DNA of 64,000 bases, from NCBI GenBank assembly GCA_002839375.1, contig PGXY01000011.1, positions 248,001-312,000 of the forward strand, written 5' to 3'. Positions 26,590 to 34,243 of this stretch are shown piece after piece; within the stretch, counting starts at the first letter, position 1; each line of letters opens with the position of its first letter. A model generated the notes under the pieces. That model did not search any database and was not told the origin of the DNA. It was given only the letters and a program-made list of their open reading frames with translations. The DNA is from Spirochaetae bacterium HGW-Spirochaetae-1 (GTDB taxonomy: Bacteria > Spirochaetota > UBA4802 > UBA5550). Both the position numbers and the translations under genes were made by a program.

Positions 26590-29500
26590 TTACATGTTCC
26601 TCCGGTATTTTCCGCCGACGCTGTAGAGCAGTTCGCTTATCTGCCCCAGGCTGGCCACGCGCGCCGTGTTCATGAGCTCTTCGAATATATTCTCACCGCT
26701 CTCGGCGACGCTGCGCAGTTTTTCCAGGGCAACGTGGGCTTCGGCGGCATGGCGCCCGTGAAAGGTCTTCAGATTGTCGAGTTGTGACTGTTTTTCCTCA
26801 TAGCTTGCCCTGGCCAGCTGCACGTCCTGCCGGGATGATTCCTGCGAAGCGGCTTTGTCGTCCAGGTAAGTATTGACGCCGATGATAGGGTACTCGCCGG
26901 AGTGTTTTTGATGCTCGTAGACCAGGGATTCCTCCTGAATCTTGCCCCGCTGATAATGCGTTTCCATGGCTCCCAGGACACCGCCGCGCCTGCTGATTGC
27001 GTCGAATTCCTTCAGCACCGCCTCTTCCACCAGGTCCGTGAGTTCCCTGATGATGAAGCTGCCCTGAAGCATGTTCTGGTTTTTAAAGATTCCGTATTCC
27101 TTCATGATGATGAGCTGGATCGCCATGGCCCGGCGCACCGATTCCTCCGACGGTGTGGTGACCGCCTCGTCGTAGGAGTTGGTGTGGAGTGAGTTGCAAT
27201 TGTCATTCAGGGCCATGAGGGCCTGGAGCGTCGTCCGTATGTCGTTGAACTGCATTTCCTGGGCGTGGAGGGAACGGCCCGAGGTCTGGACATGGCATTT
27301 CAGGCGCTGACTCTGCTCATTCGCACCGTACACGTATTTCATGGCGATGGACCAGATACGCCGCGCGACGCGGATCAGCACATTGTATTCCGGGTCCATG
27401 CCGCTGGAAAAGAAGAAGGAGAGGTTCGGGGCAAAATCGTCGATATGCATGCCGCATCCCAGGTAGTACTCCACGTAGGTAAAAGCGTTGGAGAGGGTCA
27501 GGGCCAGCTGCGTTACGGGATTGGCCCCGGCCTCGGCTATGTGGTATCCGCTGATGCTCACGGAGTAGAAGTTCCGGATCTTCTTATCGATAAAAAACTT
27601 CTGGATGTCCCCCATCATTTTCAGGGCAAAACCCGTGGAAAAAATGCAGGAGTTCTGGCCCTGGTCCTCCTTGAGGATGTCGGCCTGGACCGTGCCGCGA
27701 ATGTTTTCAAAAACGAAGGTGCGTATGGCGTCCAGTTCCGCCGGTTCCGGTCCGCGTCCCTTTTCCGTCATGAACCGGTCGAGCTGCTGATCTATGGCCG
27801 TGTTGAAAAAGAAGGCCAGCATGATGGGGGCCGGGCCGTTGATGGTCATGGATACGCTGGTCATGGGCGAGCAGAGGTCGAAGCCCGCGTAGAGCTTTTT
27901 CATATCGTCGAGCGTACAGATGCTGACGCCGCTTTCACCTATCTTGCCGAAGATGTCCGGTTCCGTCGTCGGGTCCTGGCCGTAGAGCGTCAGTGAATCG
28001 AAGGCGGTGCTGAGGCGCTTGGCCTCGTCGTTCCGCGAAAGGTAATGGAAACGGCGGTTGGTTTTCTCAGGGGGGCCTTCACCGGCAAACTGGCGCTTCG
28101 GGTCCTCGCCCTCCCTGCGGAAGGGGAAGACGCCGGCGGTGTAGGGGAAATACCCCGGGAGATTTTCTTCTCGCATCCACCGCACCGTATCGGCCATGCT
28201 TTCAAAGCGCGGCAGTGCGATGCGCGGGATTTTCAGCCCCGAGAGGGAGAGGCTGAAGAGGTGCGTGATATTCTCGCGGCCCCTGATTTTCACGGCCAGT
28301 TTTTCCTGTTCATAGGCTTCCTTTATTTCGTTCCAGCCGTCCATGAGGTGTTTCACCTCAGGGTCAAGGGTGGTCTCGATTTCACGGACAAGTTCAGGGA
28401 GCCCCTGGAGGCGGGCATCGTCGAGGAGTATTTTCGCCGATTCCAGTTTTCGTATGACCGCTGTTTCGGCGCCTGTTTTTTTGTGATAGTTCAGCACGGC
28501 CCGGGAAATAATACTCAGGTAATGTTCCCGCTCGGCAGGTATCACCGACAGGCTTTCGGGATGTTCCCGGGAAAAACCCGTTTTAGGCGGAACGGGCCAG
28601 TCGATGAGACCGCGTTCTTTCAGCATGTTGAAGCAGAGGCTGAAGAAAAGAGTCGTGCCCGGGTCCGAGAAATTGCTGGCCACGGTACCTATAATGGGGA
28701 GGTCTTCATCGGCTCCCTGGAAGACCGAGCGGTTCCTCCGGTATTGCTTGCGCACATCGCGCAGGGCGTCGGGGGAGTTCTTGTGGTCGAACTTGTTTAT
28801 GACGATGATGTCGGCGTAGTCCAGCATGTCGATCTTTTCCAGCTGCGACGGGGCGCCGAATTCCGAGGTCATGACATAGACCGACATGTCGCAGACCTGT
28901 GTGATCCAGGTGTCGCCCTGGCCGATGCCAGGGGTCTCTATGACGATGAGGTCGAAGCGCGCAGCCCTGAGCACGGCAATGAAGTCCCGTATGGTGTCCA
29001 GCATATCCTGGCCCGAATCCCTGGTGGCCATGGACCGCATGAAGACCCGTTCAGGATCGAGAAAGTTCATGCGTATGCGGTCCCCTAAAAGTGCGCCGCC
29101 GGTTTTTTTCCGTGTGGGGTCGACGGCAAGGACGGCCAGGCTTTTGCCGGGATACTGAGCGGCGAAGCGGCGGATGAATTCGTCCTCCAGGGAGCTTTTT
29201 CCCGACCCCCCGGTACCGGTGATGCCCAGGACCGGTGTATTCGAGGACAGGGCAGACAGTTCGCCGCGGAGAGCGGGAAAAGCGGCGCTGCTCACGCCCA
29301 GGTCCTTCTCGGCCATGGAAAGGAGTTCGCTCACGACGAGCCCGTCGCGCGAAGCGAGCCGCTCCTTCCAGTCCCGGGGCAGGGGAGGCGAGGCAAAGGC
29401 CGCGGTGCGGGAAATCATGTCGTCGATCATGCCCGCGAGGCCCAGGTGATGGCCGTCCTCGGGCGAGTAGATATGCTCGATGCCGTATTCATGGAGCTCA

Positions 29501-29835
29501 TGGATCTCTTCCGGAACTATCACGCCCCCGCCTCCGCCGAAAATCCGTATGTGGTCCACGCCGTTTTGCACAAGAAGGTCTTTTATGTATTTAAAGAATT
29601 CCATGTGGCCGCCCTGGTAGGAACTGGCCGCGATGGCATGGGCCCCTTCCTGTATGGCCGTATGGACAATCTCCCGGGCTGAACGGTTGTGGCCCAGGTG
29701 AATCACCTCGGCCCCGGCCTGCTGCAGGAGCCTGCGTATGATATTGATGGACGCGTCGTGACCGTCGAAGAGGGTCGTGGCCGTGACAAACCTGATTTTA
29801 TCCTTTATCGGAGCGTTTTTATCAAGGGAATTCAT
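26590..29835 (-). CDS. icmF: Fused isobutyryl-CoA mutase
   Basis: Fused acyl-CoA mutase that interconverts isobutyryl-CoA and butyryl-CoA (some relatives act on pivalyl- or isovaleryl-CoA) using adenosylcobalamin. Domain order is that of IcmF: an N-terminal B12-binding domain (FDGHDASINIIRRLL, cobalt-ligating His; later SYQGGHMEFFKY), a MeaB-like GTPase chaperone with P-loop GTGGSGKSS (Lys213), a linker, and the large mutase subunit (FPYTAGVFPF, SVSMTINGPAP, NSLHTNSYDEA). Its 1081 residues are normal for the fusion. A near-consensus promoter lies just upstream, and TGAGG precedes the ATG. The two downstream genes, cobO and an alpha/beta hydrolase, are tightly spaced. Role: branched or straight short-chain acyl-CoA metabolism. 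Confidence 0.95.
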   Translation of the reverse strand: MNSLDKNAPIKDKIRFVTATTLFDGHDASINIIRRLLQQAGAEVIHLGHNRSAREIVHTAIQEGAHAIAASSYQGGHMEFFKYIKDLLVQNGVDHIRIFGGGGGVIVPEEIHELHEYGIEHIYSPEDGHHLGLAGMIDDMISRTAAFASPPLPRDWKERLASRDGLVVSELLSMAEKDLGVSSAAFPALRGELSALSSNTPVLGITGTGGSGKSSLEDEFIRRFAAQYPGKSLAVLAVDPTRKKTGGALLGDRIRMNFLDPERVFMRSMATRDSGQDMLDTIRDFIAVLRAARFDLIVIETPGIGQGDTWITQVCDMSVYVMTSEFGAPSQLEKIDMLDYADIIVINKFDHKNSPDALRDVRKQYRRNRSVFQGADEDLPIIGTVASNFSDPGTTLFFSLCFNMLKERGLIDWPVPPKTGFSREHPESLSVIPAEREHYLSIISRAVLNYHKKTGAETAVIRKLESAKILLDDARLQGLPELVREIETTLDPEVKHLMDGWNEIKEAYEQEKLAVKIRGRENITHLFSLSLSGLKIPRIALPRFESMADTVRWMREENLPGYFPYTAGVFPFRREGEDPKRQFAGEGPPEKTNRRFHYLSRNDEAKRLSTAFDSLTLYGQDPTTEPDIFGKIGESGVSICTLDDMKKLYAGFDLCSPMTSVSMTINGPAPIMLAFFFNTAIDQQLDRFMTEKGRGPEPAELDAIRTFVFENIRGTVQADILKEDQGQNSCIFSTGFALKMMGDIQKFFIDKKIRNFYSVSISGYHIAEAGANPVTQLALTLSNAFTYVEYYLGCGMHIDDFAPNLSFFFSSGMDPEYNVLIRVARRIWSIAMKYVYGANEQSQRLKCHVQTSGRSLHAQEMQFNDIRTTLQALMALNDNCNSLHTNSYDEAVTTPSEESVRRAMAIQLIIMKEYGIFKNQNMLQGSFIIRELTDLVEEAVLKEFDAISRRGGVLGAMETHYQRGKIQEESLVYEHQKHSGEYPIIGVNTYLDDKAASQESSRQDVQLARASYEEKQSQLDNLKTFHGRHAAEAHVALEKLRSVAESGENIFEELMNTARVASLGQISELLYSVGGKYRRNM

Positions 29836-29871
29836 GTAAACCTCAGATCAGTTATGTATATTTTTCCCGCG

Positions 29872-29900
29872 ATTATGGGAACGGGGGCCCCTGCTGTCAA
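29872..29900 (-). promoter_or_regulatory. Strong sigma-70-type promoter of icmF
   Basis: On the minus strand: TTGACA (29900-29895), exactly 17 bases, then CATAAT (29877-29872). The spacer is GC-rich and holds GGGGCCCC, a palindrome. The start site would fall near 29865, giving a ~30-base leader. Confidence 0.65.
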
Positions 29901-30069
29901 GCATTGTGTCTGAAAAAGACCTTCCGGGCCCTGTTAAAGGCCCTTTTTCAGGGTATTTTATCATGTCCGTCACCCCTGTCAGGGTTCAGGCGGATATTTT
30001 TCTTCCTGTGATTATAAGATAGCTATTAAGGGGTGAAGATTCCAGTCGGCGCAGATACGATATGCCCCG

Positions 30070-30111
30070 GGGCTCCGCACAGACGCGATTAATCATGTCT
30101 GTACGGAGCCC
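30070..30111. repeat. 15-bp interrupted hairpin
   Basis: GGGCTCCG and ACAGAC pair with GTCTGT and CGGAGCCC, with a single C-A mismatch between the two helices and a 12-base loop. No T-run follows. Function unknown. Confidence 0.55.
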
Positions 30112-30281
30112 AATGCAGGCATTATATCGCAAACCGGCCTGTTCCGGCCCGATTACCATTGCCTCCCCCGTGTTTAATAATTAATACGCACGCTGTTAAC
30201 CGGGATTTAAAAGATTTTGGTGAAAAATAAAAAAAATGATTTTTCCCGGGCTGGACCCGGCTTGCCTTCATGGGCGATGGA

Positions 30282-30336
30282 ACGGAGCATCTACGGAGCA
30301 TCTACGGAGCATCTACGGAGGAGCGACGGAGGAGTT
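30282..30336. repeat. 11-bp tandem repeat array
   Basis: Three exact copies of ACGGAGCATCT (30282-30314) followed by two diverged copies, ACGGAGGAGCG and ACGGAGGAGTT. The period is 11, about one helical turn and not a multiple of three, so it is not a protein repeat. It might be a phased protein-binding array or slippage product. Confidence 0.75.
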
Positions 30337-30512
30337 GAGGCCGGTACCGGCACTTCCAACGTCGTGTTGGTCGCGCTCACTCAGGTGCCGGCGGTGGCTG
30401 GGACTTATTGTTGCCGGTAACTAGTTCTGTGCACGCTGCGGAGGCACGTCGTGTGCCATCCTCACGTGCAGCCCAGGCGCTCGCACATCCTTGATGCTCG
30501 CTTATCTGCTTG

Positions 30513-30533
30513 TGATTATTCCATCCGGAACTT
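30513..30533. repeat. Left copy of 21-bp direct repeat flanking the MNT/HEPN pair
   Basis: Twenty-one bases starting TGATTATTCC and ending CGGAACTT recur exactly at 31486-31506. The core is TTCC-ATCC-GGAA, an inverted repeat. Directly after this copy stands GGGATTTCTG, which also recurs downstream (31615-31624). Confidence 0.7.
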
Positions 30534-30613
30534 GGGATTTCTGTGGCGTCGGTTCCCGGCCGGAATATCTCTATGTGCAGGTCTTGTATCGACTGTTGTA
30601 ACGCTAAAATAAC

Positions 30614-30642
30614 TTGACAACCCGGTATTATGATATTAGCAT
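30614..30642 (+). promoter_or_regulatory. Candidate promoter of the MNT/HEPN pair
   Basis: Perfect TTGACA (30614-30619), 17 bases, then TAGCAT (30637-30642), a partial -10 match. It lies just upstream of the MNT gene start. Confidence 0.4.
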
Positions 30643-30675
30643 TCCAGTATAGACAAAAGGTGGGAAGTGATATTC

Positions 30676-31002
30676 ATGAATAAAGCAATAATAGACGAGG
30701 CCGCAGCCGTCCTGAAATCAGTTCTGACCGATGAGTTCGGTGATGGCATTGAACTTACCATGTTCGGGTCAGCCGTAAGGGGCACCTATGACAGGGAATC
30801 TGATATTGATATTCTGGTTCTTCTTCCTTTTGAACCTACCACAAATATTGAGGAGACTATTTTCGGAATCGCTTTCGATATTGAACTGAAGTATAATATA
30901 GTTTTCGGATTGATCGTATATTCAGGGCGATTCTGGAACTCAGAACTGGCAGCGACAATGCCTTTACACAGGAACATAGAAAGAGAGGGTGCCCGGATTT
31001 GA
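30676..31002 (+). CDS. MNT-type minimal nucleotidyltransferase (antitoxin-like)
   Basis: A 108-residue minimal nucleotidyltransferase. The catalytic motif is complete: GSAVRG, then the SDIDILV metal-binding aspartates (GS...G...SDxD). A further acidic residue lies in FDIELKY. MNT proteins pair with HEPN proteins; in characterised type VII modules the MNT partner inactivates the HEPN RNase by adding AMP groups. Here the stop codon overlaps the TTG start of a HEPN gene by 4 bases, which supports such a pair. ATG 30676 is chosen; an in-frame GTG at 30667 is possible and lies closer to the AAGGTGGGAAG site. Confidence 0.88.
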   Translation: MNKAIIDEAAAVLKSVLTDEFGDGIELTMFGSAVRGTYDRESDIDILVLLPFEPTTNIEETIFGIAFDIELKYNIVFGLIVYSGRFWNSELAATMPLHRNIEREGARI

Positions 31003-31382
31003 CTCCTCACAATGAGCTTATTCGCTATCGTAGATTAAAAGCCGGGGAAACCCTTCAGGACGCGGTGATCCTTGTTGAAGCGGGAAGATTACATTCGGCG
31101 GTAAACAGAATTTATTACGCACTATTTTATGAAGTTTCCGCGCTGCTTCTGACGAAAGATTTAAGTTCATCGAGACATAGCGGAATTAAGGCGTTGTTCA
31201 ATGAACACTTTGTTAAACTGGGCGTTGTTTCAACACATACCGGACGTTTTTTCTCCACCATGTTTGAATTCCGGCAGAAAGGCGATTACAGTGATTTCGT
31301 CACCTTTGAAAAAGATAAGGTATCGGAATGGCTTGTCATGGCCGGGGAATCAATTAAAGAGATCGAAGGCATTTTTAAATAA
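30999..31382 (+). CDS. HEPN-domain protein (toxin-like partner of MNT)
   Basis: A 127-residue all-helical HEPN protein. It shows the family's central helix AVNRIYYALFYEVSALLL, then SSRHSGIKALFNEHFVK and a final RQKGDYSDFV segment. In many HEPN RNases an R-x(4-6)-H motif is catalytic. On this central helix the spacing Arg-x6 ends in Tyr, not His, so RNase activity is doubtful unless another Arg/His pair serves. It starts at TTG inside the MNT stop codon, implying translational coupling. Probable toxin-antitoxin or stress module; it is bracketed by a 21-bp direct repeat. Confidence 0.85.
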   Translation: MTPHNELIRYRRLKAGETLQDAVILVEAGRLHSAVNRIYYALFYEVSALLLTKDLSSSRHSGIKALFNEHFVKLGVVSTHTGRFFSTMFEFRQKGDYSDFVTFEKDKVSEWLVMAGESIKEIEGIFK

Positions 31383-31730
31383 CCGTACCTTATTGTCCCG
31401 CTCCCGTACGGAACGGTTTAAACTGTTCCTTATGCACCGCACATAAAAACATGCTATACGGAAAAACATGACGTTGCCTTGTTGCTGATTATTCCATCCG
31501 GAACTTTTATTTTCATACCGGTGAGCCCCTTTATCTAAAAGCGATGCGAATGCAGACGCCAGTGTCACACGCTGACAGGAAGTCAAAAAAGCGTGTGACG
31601 GACGCGCGGAGCGGGGGATTTCTGAATCGGGGTAAAAAATGATTGATTTCCATCGGGAGCATATTCTATATAGCAAAAGCATCTATAGGGGAAGTAACTT
31701 ACATTGCTGAAAAAATACGGAGACAATGAT
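31383..31730. other. Gap with right-hand 21-bp repeat and a long inverted repeat
   Basis: No gene seen. It contains the second 21-bp repeat copy (31486-31506), a perfect 10-bp inverted repeat GTCACACGCT / AGCGTGTGAC (31564-31573 and 31590-31599, 16-base loop), and GGGATTTCTG at 31615-31624. Relative to the left copy, about 108 bases separate the two shared pieces here, as if a hairpin-bearing segment had been inserted. CCGTAC / GTACGG just after the HEPN stop could form a weak terminator. Confidence 0.5.
31486..31506. repeat. Right copy of 21-bp direct repeat
   Basis: Exact copy of 30513-30533. The two copies are 973 bases apart and enclose only the MNT/HEPN genes, suggesting a cassette boundary. 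Confidence 0.7.
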
Positions 31731-32327
31731 ATGGCCGCCGAAATAAAAAAACTCAAATCCGATGACGTATACCAGCTGAAAATAACACTGAATGAAGTAT
31801 ATCCCGACATCTGGCGCAGGTTCGTTGTTGAAGCCGACATCAAGCTGCCCGATCTGCACAAGGTCATACAGACCGTGATGGGATGGGACAATGCCCATCT
31901 GCACATATTCCGTATCGATAAAAAGCTCTATTCGCCGCCCGATGAGGAGTTCGACGGTCCCTATGTGGATTACCGGAAGACCAAACTCAACCAGGTCGTG
32001 ACTGCGGAGCAGCAGAAGTTTTTTTACGACTATGATTTTGGCGACGGGTGGGAGCATACCTTGGTCCTGGAAAAAATCCTGCTGAAAGAAAAGGGCGCTA
32101 AATATCCCGTCTGCGTTGAAGGAGAACGGAACTGCCCGCCCGATGACTGCGGCGGTCCCTTCGGTTACATGGAACTGCAGAAAACCATAGCCGATCCCCG
32201 CAACGATGAATATGAAGAAATGATGGACTGGCTCGGCGGGGATTTTGATCCCGAAGAATTTTATATTGATGATATCAATGAAATGCTTCAGGAAAAGGAC
32301 TACGGCTGCATCGAACTGTTCGATTAA
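31731..32327 (+). CDS. Plasmid pRiA4b ORF-3 family protein
   Basis: A 198-residue protein of the pRiA4b ORF-3-like family, found on plasmids, near transposons and in chromosomes; its function is not established. Recognised from the YQLKITLNEVYPDIWRRF start, the HKVIQTVMGWDNAHLHIF helix, the family signature YDYDFGDGWEHTLVLEKI, and a cysteine-bearing CPPDDCGGPFGYME segment. The C-terminus is strongly acidic. ATG 31731 has ACGGAG 9 bases upstream; the frame is open to a TTG at 31704. Its presence beside the MNT/HEPN cassette supports this being an accessory region. Confidence 0.87.
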   Translation: MAAEIKKLKSDDVYQLKITLNEVYPDIWRRFVVEADIKLPDLHKVIQTVMGWDNAHLHIFRIDKKLYSPPDEEFDGPYVDYRKTKLNQVVTAEQQKFFYDYDFGDGWEHTLVLEKILLKEKGAKYPVCVEGERNCPPDDCGGPFGYMELQKTIADPRNDEYEEMMDWLGGDFDPEEFYIDDINEMLQEKDYGCIELFD

Positions 32328-32397
32328 TTGTGTTTTCGCAATAGCATGCCCCGTTGAGCCGCCATGCATGGCGAATCAACGGGGACCGGGAGAACCT

Positions 32398-33330
32398 TTA
32401 TTCAAGGACAATCCTGCGTATCTTCTGATTGTTGGTGTCGGCGATATAGATGGTCCCGTCACGGTCTATCTCGATGCCCGTGATAGTGGAGAAAGTCGCG
32501 CTCAGAAGCGCACCGTTATCCTCTCCGTCTGAACCCACTGTCCCGGCGAAGAGGGATATCGTGCCGTCCGTTGCCACTTTCCATATAACATAATTGGCGT
32601 AATCGGCGGCGTAGATCGTCCCGTCACCGGCCACTGCCAGACTATTCAGCTCCGGCGCAGTTGCACTGGTAATGGTATAGGTGTTCAGCAGCGTTCCTGC
32701 CGGTGAATGCTTCCGTATTGTATTGCCGGTGCCGCTACAGCTGTATACATTGCCCGAGCTGTCAAGGCTGACACTGTACACATAACCCACGCTGGCGAAA
32801 TCGCTTGTGGCGTTACTGTTCCCCAACTCGATCTTTCTGATCTTGCTGTTCATTGAGTCGGCCACGTAAAGGATGTTGTTGTCGCTATCAAAGGTGCAAT
32901 CATAGGGACTGTTGAAGGACACGGGATTGGTGTTTGAACTCCCCGATGCTCCGGTTGTTCCAAGAAAAGTTGAGACAACAGCGCTGCCGGTTATTTTGAG
33001 TATTTCATGATTCTCATCGTTTGCCACGTACAGGGAGCCGCTTCCATCCACCGTCATTCCCAGGGGAAAATTGAATGGATCACCGGAGGCGATATTTTCA
33101 GCGAAAAGTGAGCTGATGCCGGCGGTGTTTATTTTATACAATGTATAGGTTGCTGCTACATACAGGCAGCCCGTACCGTCACAGCACAGGGCGCGATAAT
33201 CCTGGTTAAAATCCGAATAATCCGTGACATTTTTATAGGTCTTTGTTGTGTCACCGGAATCGGAATCGCACGACGGAACAAGAAAGAGACAGCAAATCGA
33301 TAGAAAAAGAGCAAGGAAGAAATTTTTCAT
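32398..33330 (-). CDS. NHL-repeat beta-propeller lipoprotein
   Basis: A 310-residue exported lipoprotein: signal peptide with lipobox VPSC and lipidation at Cys21, followed by Asp. The rest is a set of about five or six NHL-like units of ~45 residues, each with a G(S/T)LYVAD-type strand: GCLYVAATYTLYKI, GSLYVANDENHEI, NILYVADSMNSKIRKIEL, GTIYAADYANYVIWKV, and DGTIYIADTNNQKIRRI. These form a beta-propeller, usually a binding scaffold. No catalytic residues can be assigned. Transcribed alone. Confidence 0.85.
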   Translation of the reverse strand: MKNFFLALFLSICCLFLVPSCDSDSGDTTKTYKNVTDYSDFNQDYRALCCDGTGCLYVAATYTLYKINTAGISSLFAENIASGDPFNFPLGMTVDGSGSLYVANDENHEILKITGSAVVSTFLGTTGASGSSNTNPVSFNSPYDCTFDSDNNILYVADSMNSKIRKIELGNSNATSDFASVGYVYSVSLDSSGNVYSCSGTGNTIRKHSPAGTLLNTYTITSATAPELNSLAVAGDGTIYAADYANYVIWKVATDGTISLFAGTVGSDGEDNGALLSATFSTITGIEIDRDGTIYIADTNNQKIRRIVLE

Positions 33331-33521
33331 AATAGTTAACCTCAGAAGGATTTTTTATGACCGGATGCTGTATAACAGTGCGGCATTGCCAGTGTCAATT
33401 ACTTTATGTCACCTTTATGGTGGCGGTGTCATTCCATGGATAAAGGTTCGCTATCAATCCCGCCCGCAATTGATCAATGCCAGCAGAAAAATAACAGGGA
33501 TTGTCGGGAATTATCCACCTT

Positions 33522-34091
33522 TCATCGGGCCAGCTTCTTCCCCAGTTTTTCCGCCTCGGCCAGGATCTCGCTGTTTTTTTCGATCTCGCCGGCCTCCGTG
33601 GCGCTGCCGTAGACCATGCCGGTGATTGTGGCGCCCACGTACCGGAAGGAGTCCTGGAAGCAGCGGATGGCGTTAATCGCGCCCGAGGCGACCGCGTCAC
33701 TATCGCCGTAGGTAATGACAATGCCGATTTTTTTATCGAAGGGATTTTTCCCGTACCGGGGCATGGCGAAACACCGGTCCATCCAGAGCTTGGTCTGTGT
33801 CGACATGTTGAACCAGTGTACCGGCGTGGCGATCAGCCATGCATGGGCCGCAGCGAGTTTCGGGAATAGTTTCTGCATATCGTCATTTATGACGCAGCCC
33901 TTGGCATCGGGATTCTGGCACTTCCAGCAGGCCTGGCACGGCCTTATATCCATGCCGTGAATAAAGAACGATTCCACCTCGGCCCCGGCGGACCTGGCGC
34001 CTGCTGCGACGCGTTCTGCAAGGATCGCGCTGTTTCCTTTTTTGCGCGGGCTCCCCAAAAGGATTACGATATTTTTCTTTTCTTCGGTCAT
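33522..34091 (-). CDS. Flavodoxin-fold NAD(P)H-dependent FMN reductase / iron-sulfur flavoprotein
   Basis: A 189-residue flavodoxin-like protein. The FMN phosphate loop is at the N-terminus (LLGSPRKKGNSAILAE), the second FMN loop is ATPVHWFNMSTQTKLWMDR, and FDKKIGIVITYGDSD follows. Between them is a cysteine motif (RPCQACWKCQ, then GCVIND) like that of iron-sulfur flavoproteins. It could thus carry a [4Fe-4S] cluster as well as FMN. It probably works as an oxidoreductase moving electrons from NAD(P)H; the partner is unknown. Confidence 0.85.
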   Translation of the reverse strand: MTEEKKNIVILLGSPRKKGNSAILAERVAAGARSAGAEVESFFIHGMDIRPCQACWKCQNPDAKGCVINDDMQKLFPKLAAAHAWLIATPVHWFNMSTQTKLWMDRCFAMPRYGKNPFDKKIGIVITYGDSDAVASGAINAIRCFQDSFRYVGATITGMVYGSATEAGEIEKNSEILAEAEKLGKKLAR

Positions 34092-34189
34092 GACTGTCCT
34101 CGTTTGGTTTCGGCCTGATTGTGAATACGGTGCATATCCTATGGCATGCCGTCGGAGGAGTCAAGGAGATATTGCTGTCCCCGTGTGAA

Positions 34190-34238
34190 TGCAGGGAACG
34201 GTTTGAAACCGTTCCCTGCACACGACCCGTTCCCTGCA
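34190..34238. repeat. 15-bp inverted repeat with a third partial copy
   Basis: TGCAGGGAACGGTTT (34190-34204) and AAACCGTTCCCTGCA (34206-34220) are perfect reverse complements separated by one base. CCGTTCCCTGCA recurs at 34227-34238. It lies six bases downstream of the lipase stop on the minus strand and could end that transcript or bind a protein. Confidence 0.6.
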
Positions 34239-34243
34239 GAAAA

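Larger units (their letters stand above)
29901..30612. other. Long non-coding, hairpin-rich stretch
   Basis: No convincing gene lies between icmF and the MNT gene (~840 bases in all). Short open frames near 30217-30424 have no recognisable protein features. The stretch holds CTGAAAAAG / CTTTTTCAG (29910-29951) enclosing a GGCC pair and a strong hairpin at 30070-30111. It also holds an 11-bp tandem array and, at ~30340-30480, several nested GC-rich inverted repeats. Examples are GCCGGTACCGGC, CCGGCAC / GTGCCGG, and TGCACG / CGTGCA around GGCAC / GTGCC. It could hold a structured RNA or a decayed mobile segment. Confidence 0.4.

Noticed and set aside
30282-30336. CRISPR array
   Set aside because: The repeat unit is 11 bp with no spacers; no cas genes are present.
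30217-30424. Two short overlapping plus-strand frames in the accessory gap
   Set aside because: They run through the 11-bp tandem repeats, which shift frame at each unit, and show no protein-like conservation or ribosome-binding site.
30340-31624. Integron attC sites around the MNT/HEPN genes
   Set aside because: Inverted repeats are present but I could not find the paired GTTRRRY / RYYYAAC core sites or an integrase gene.
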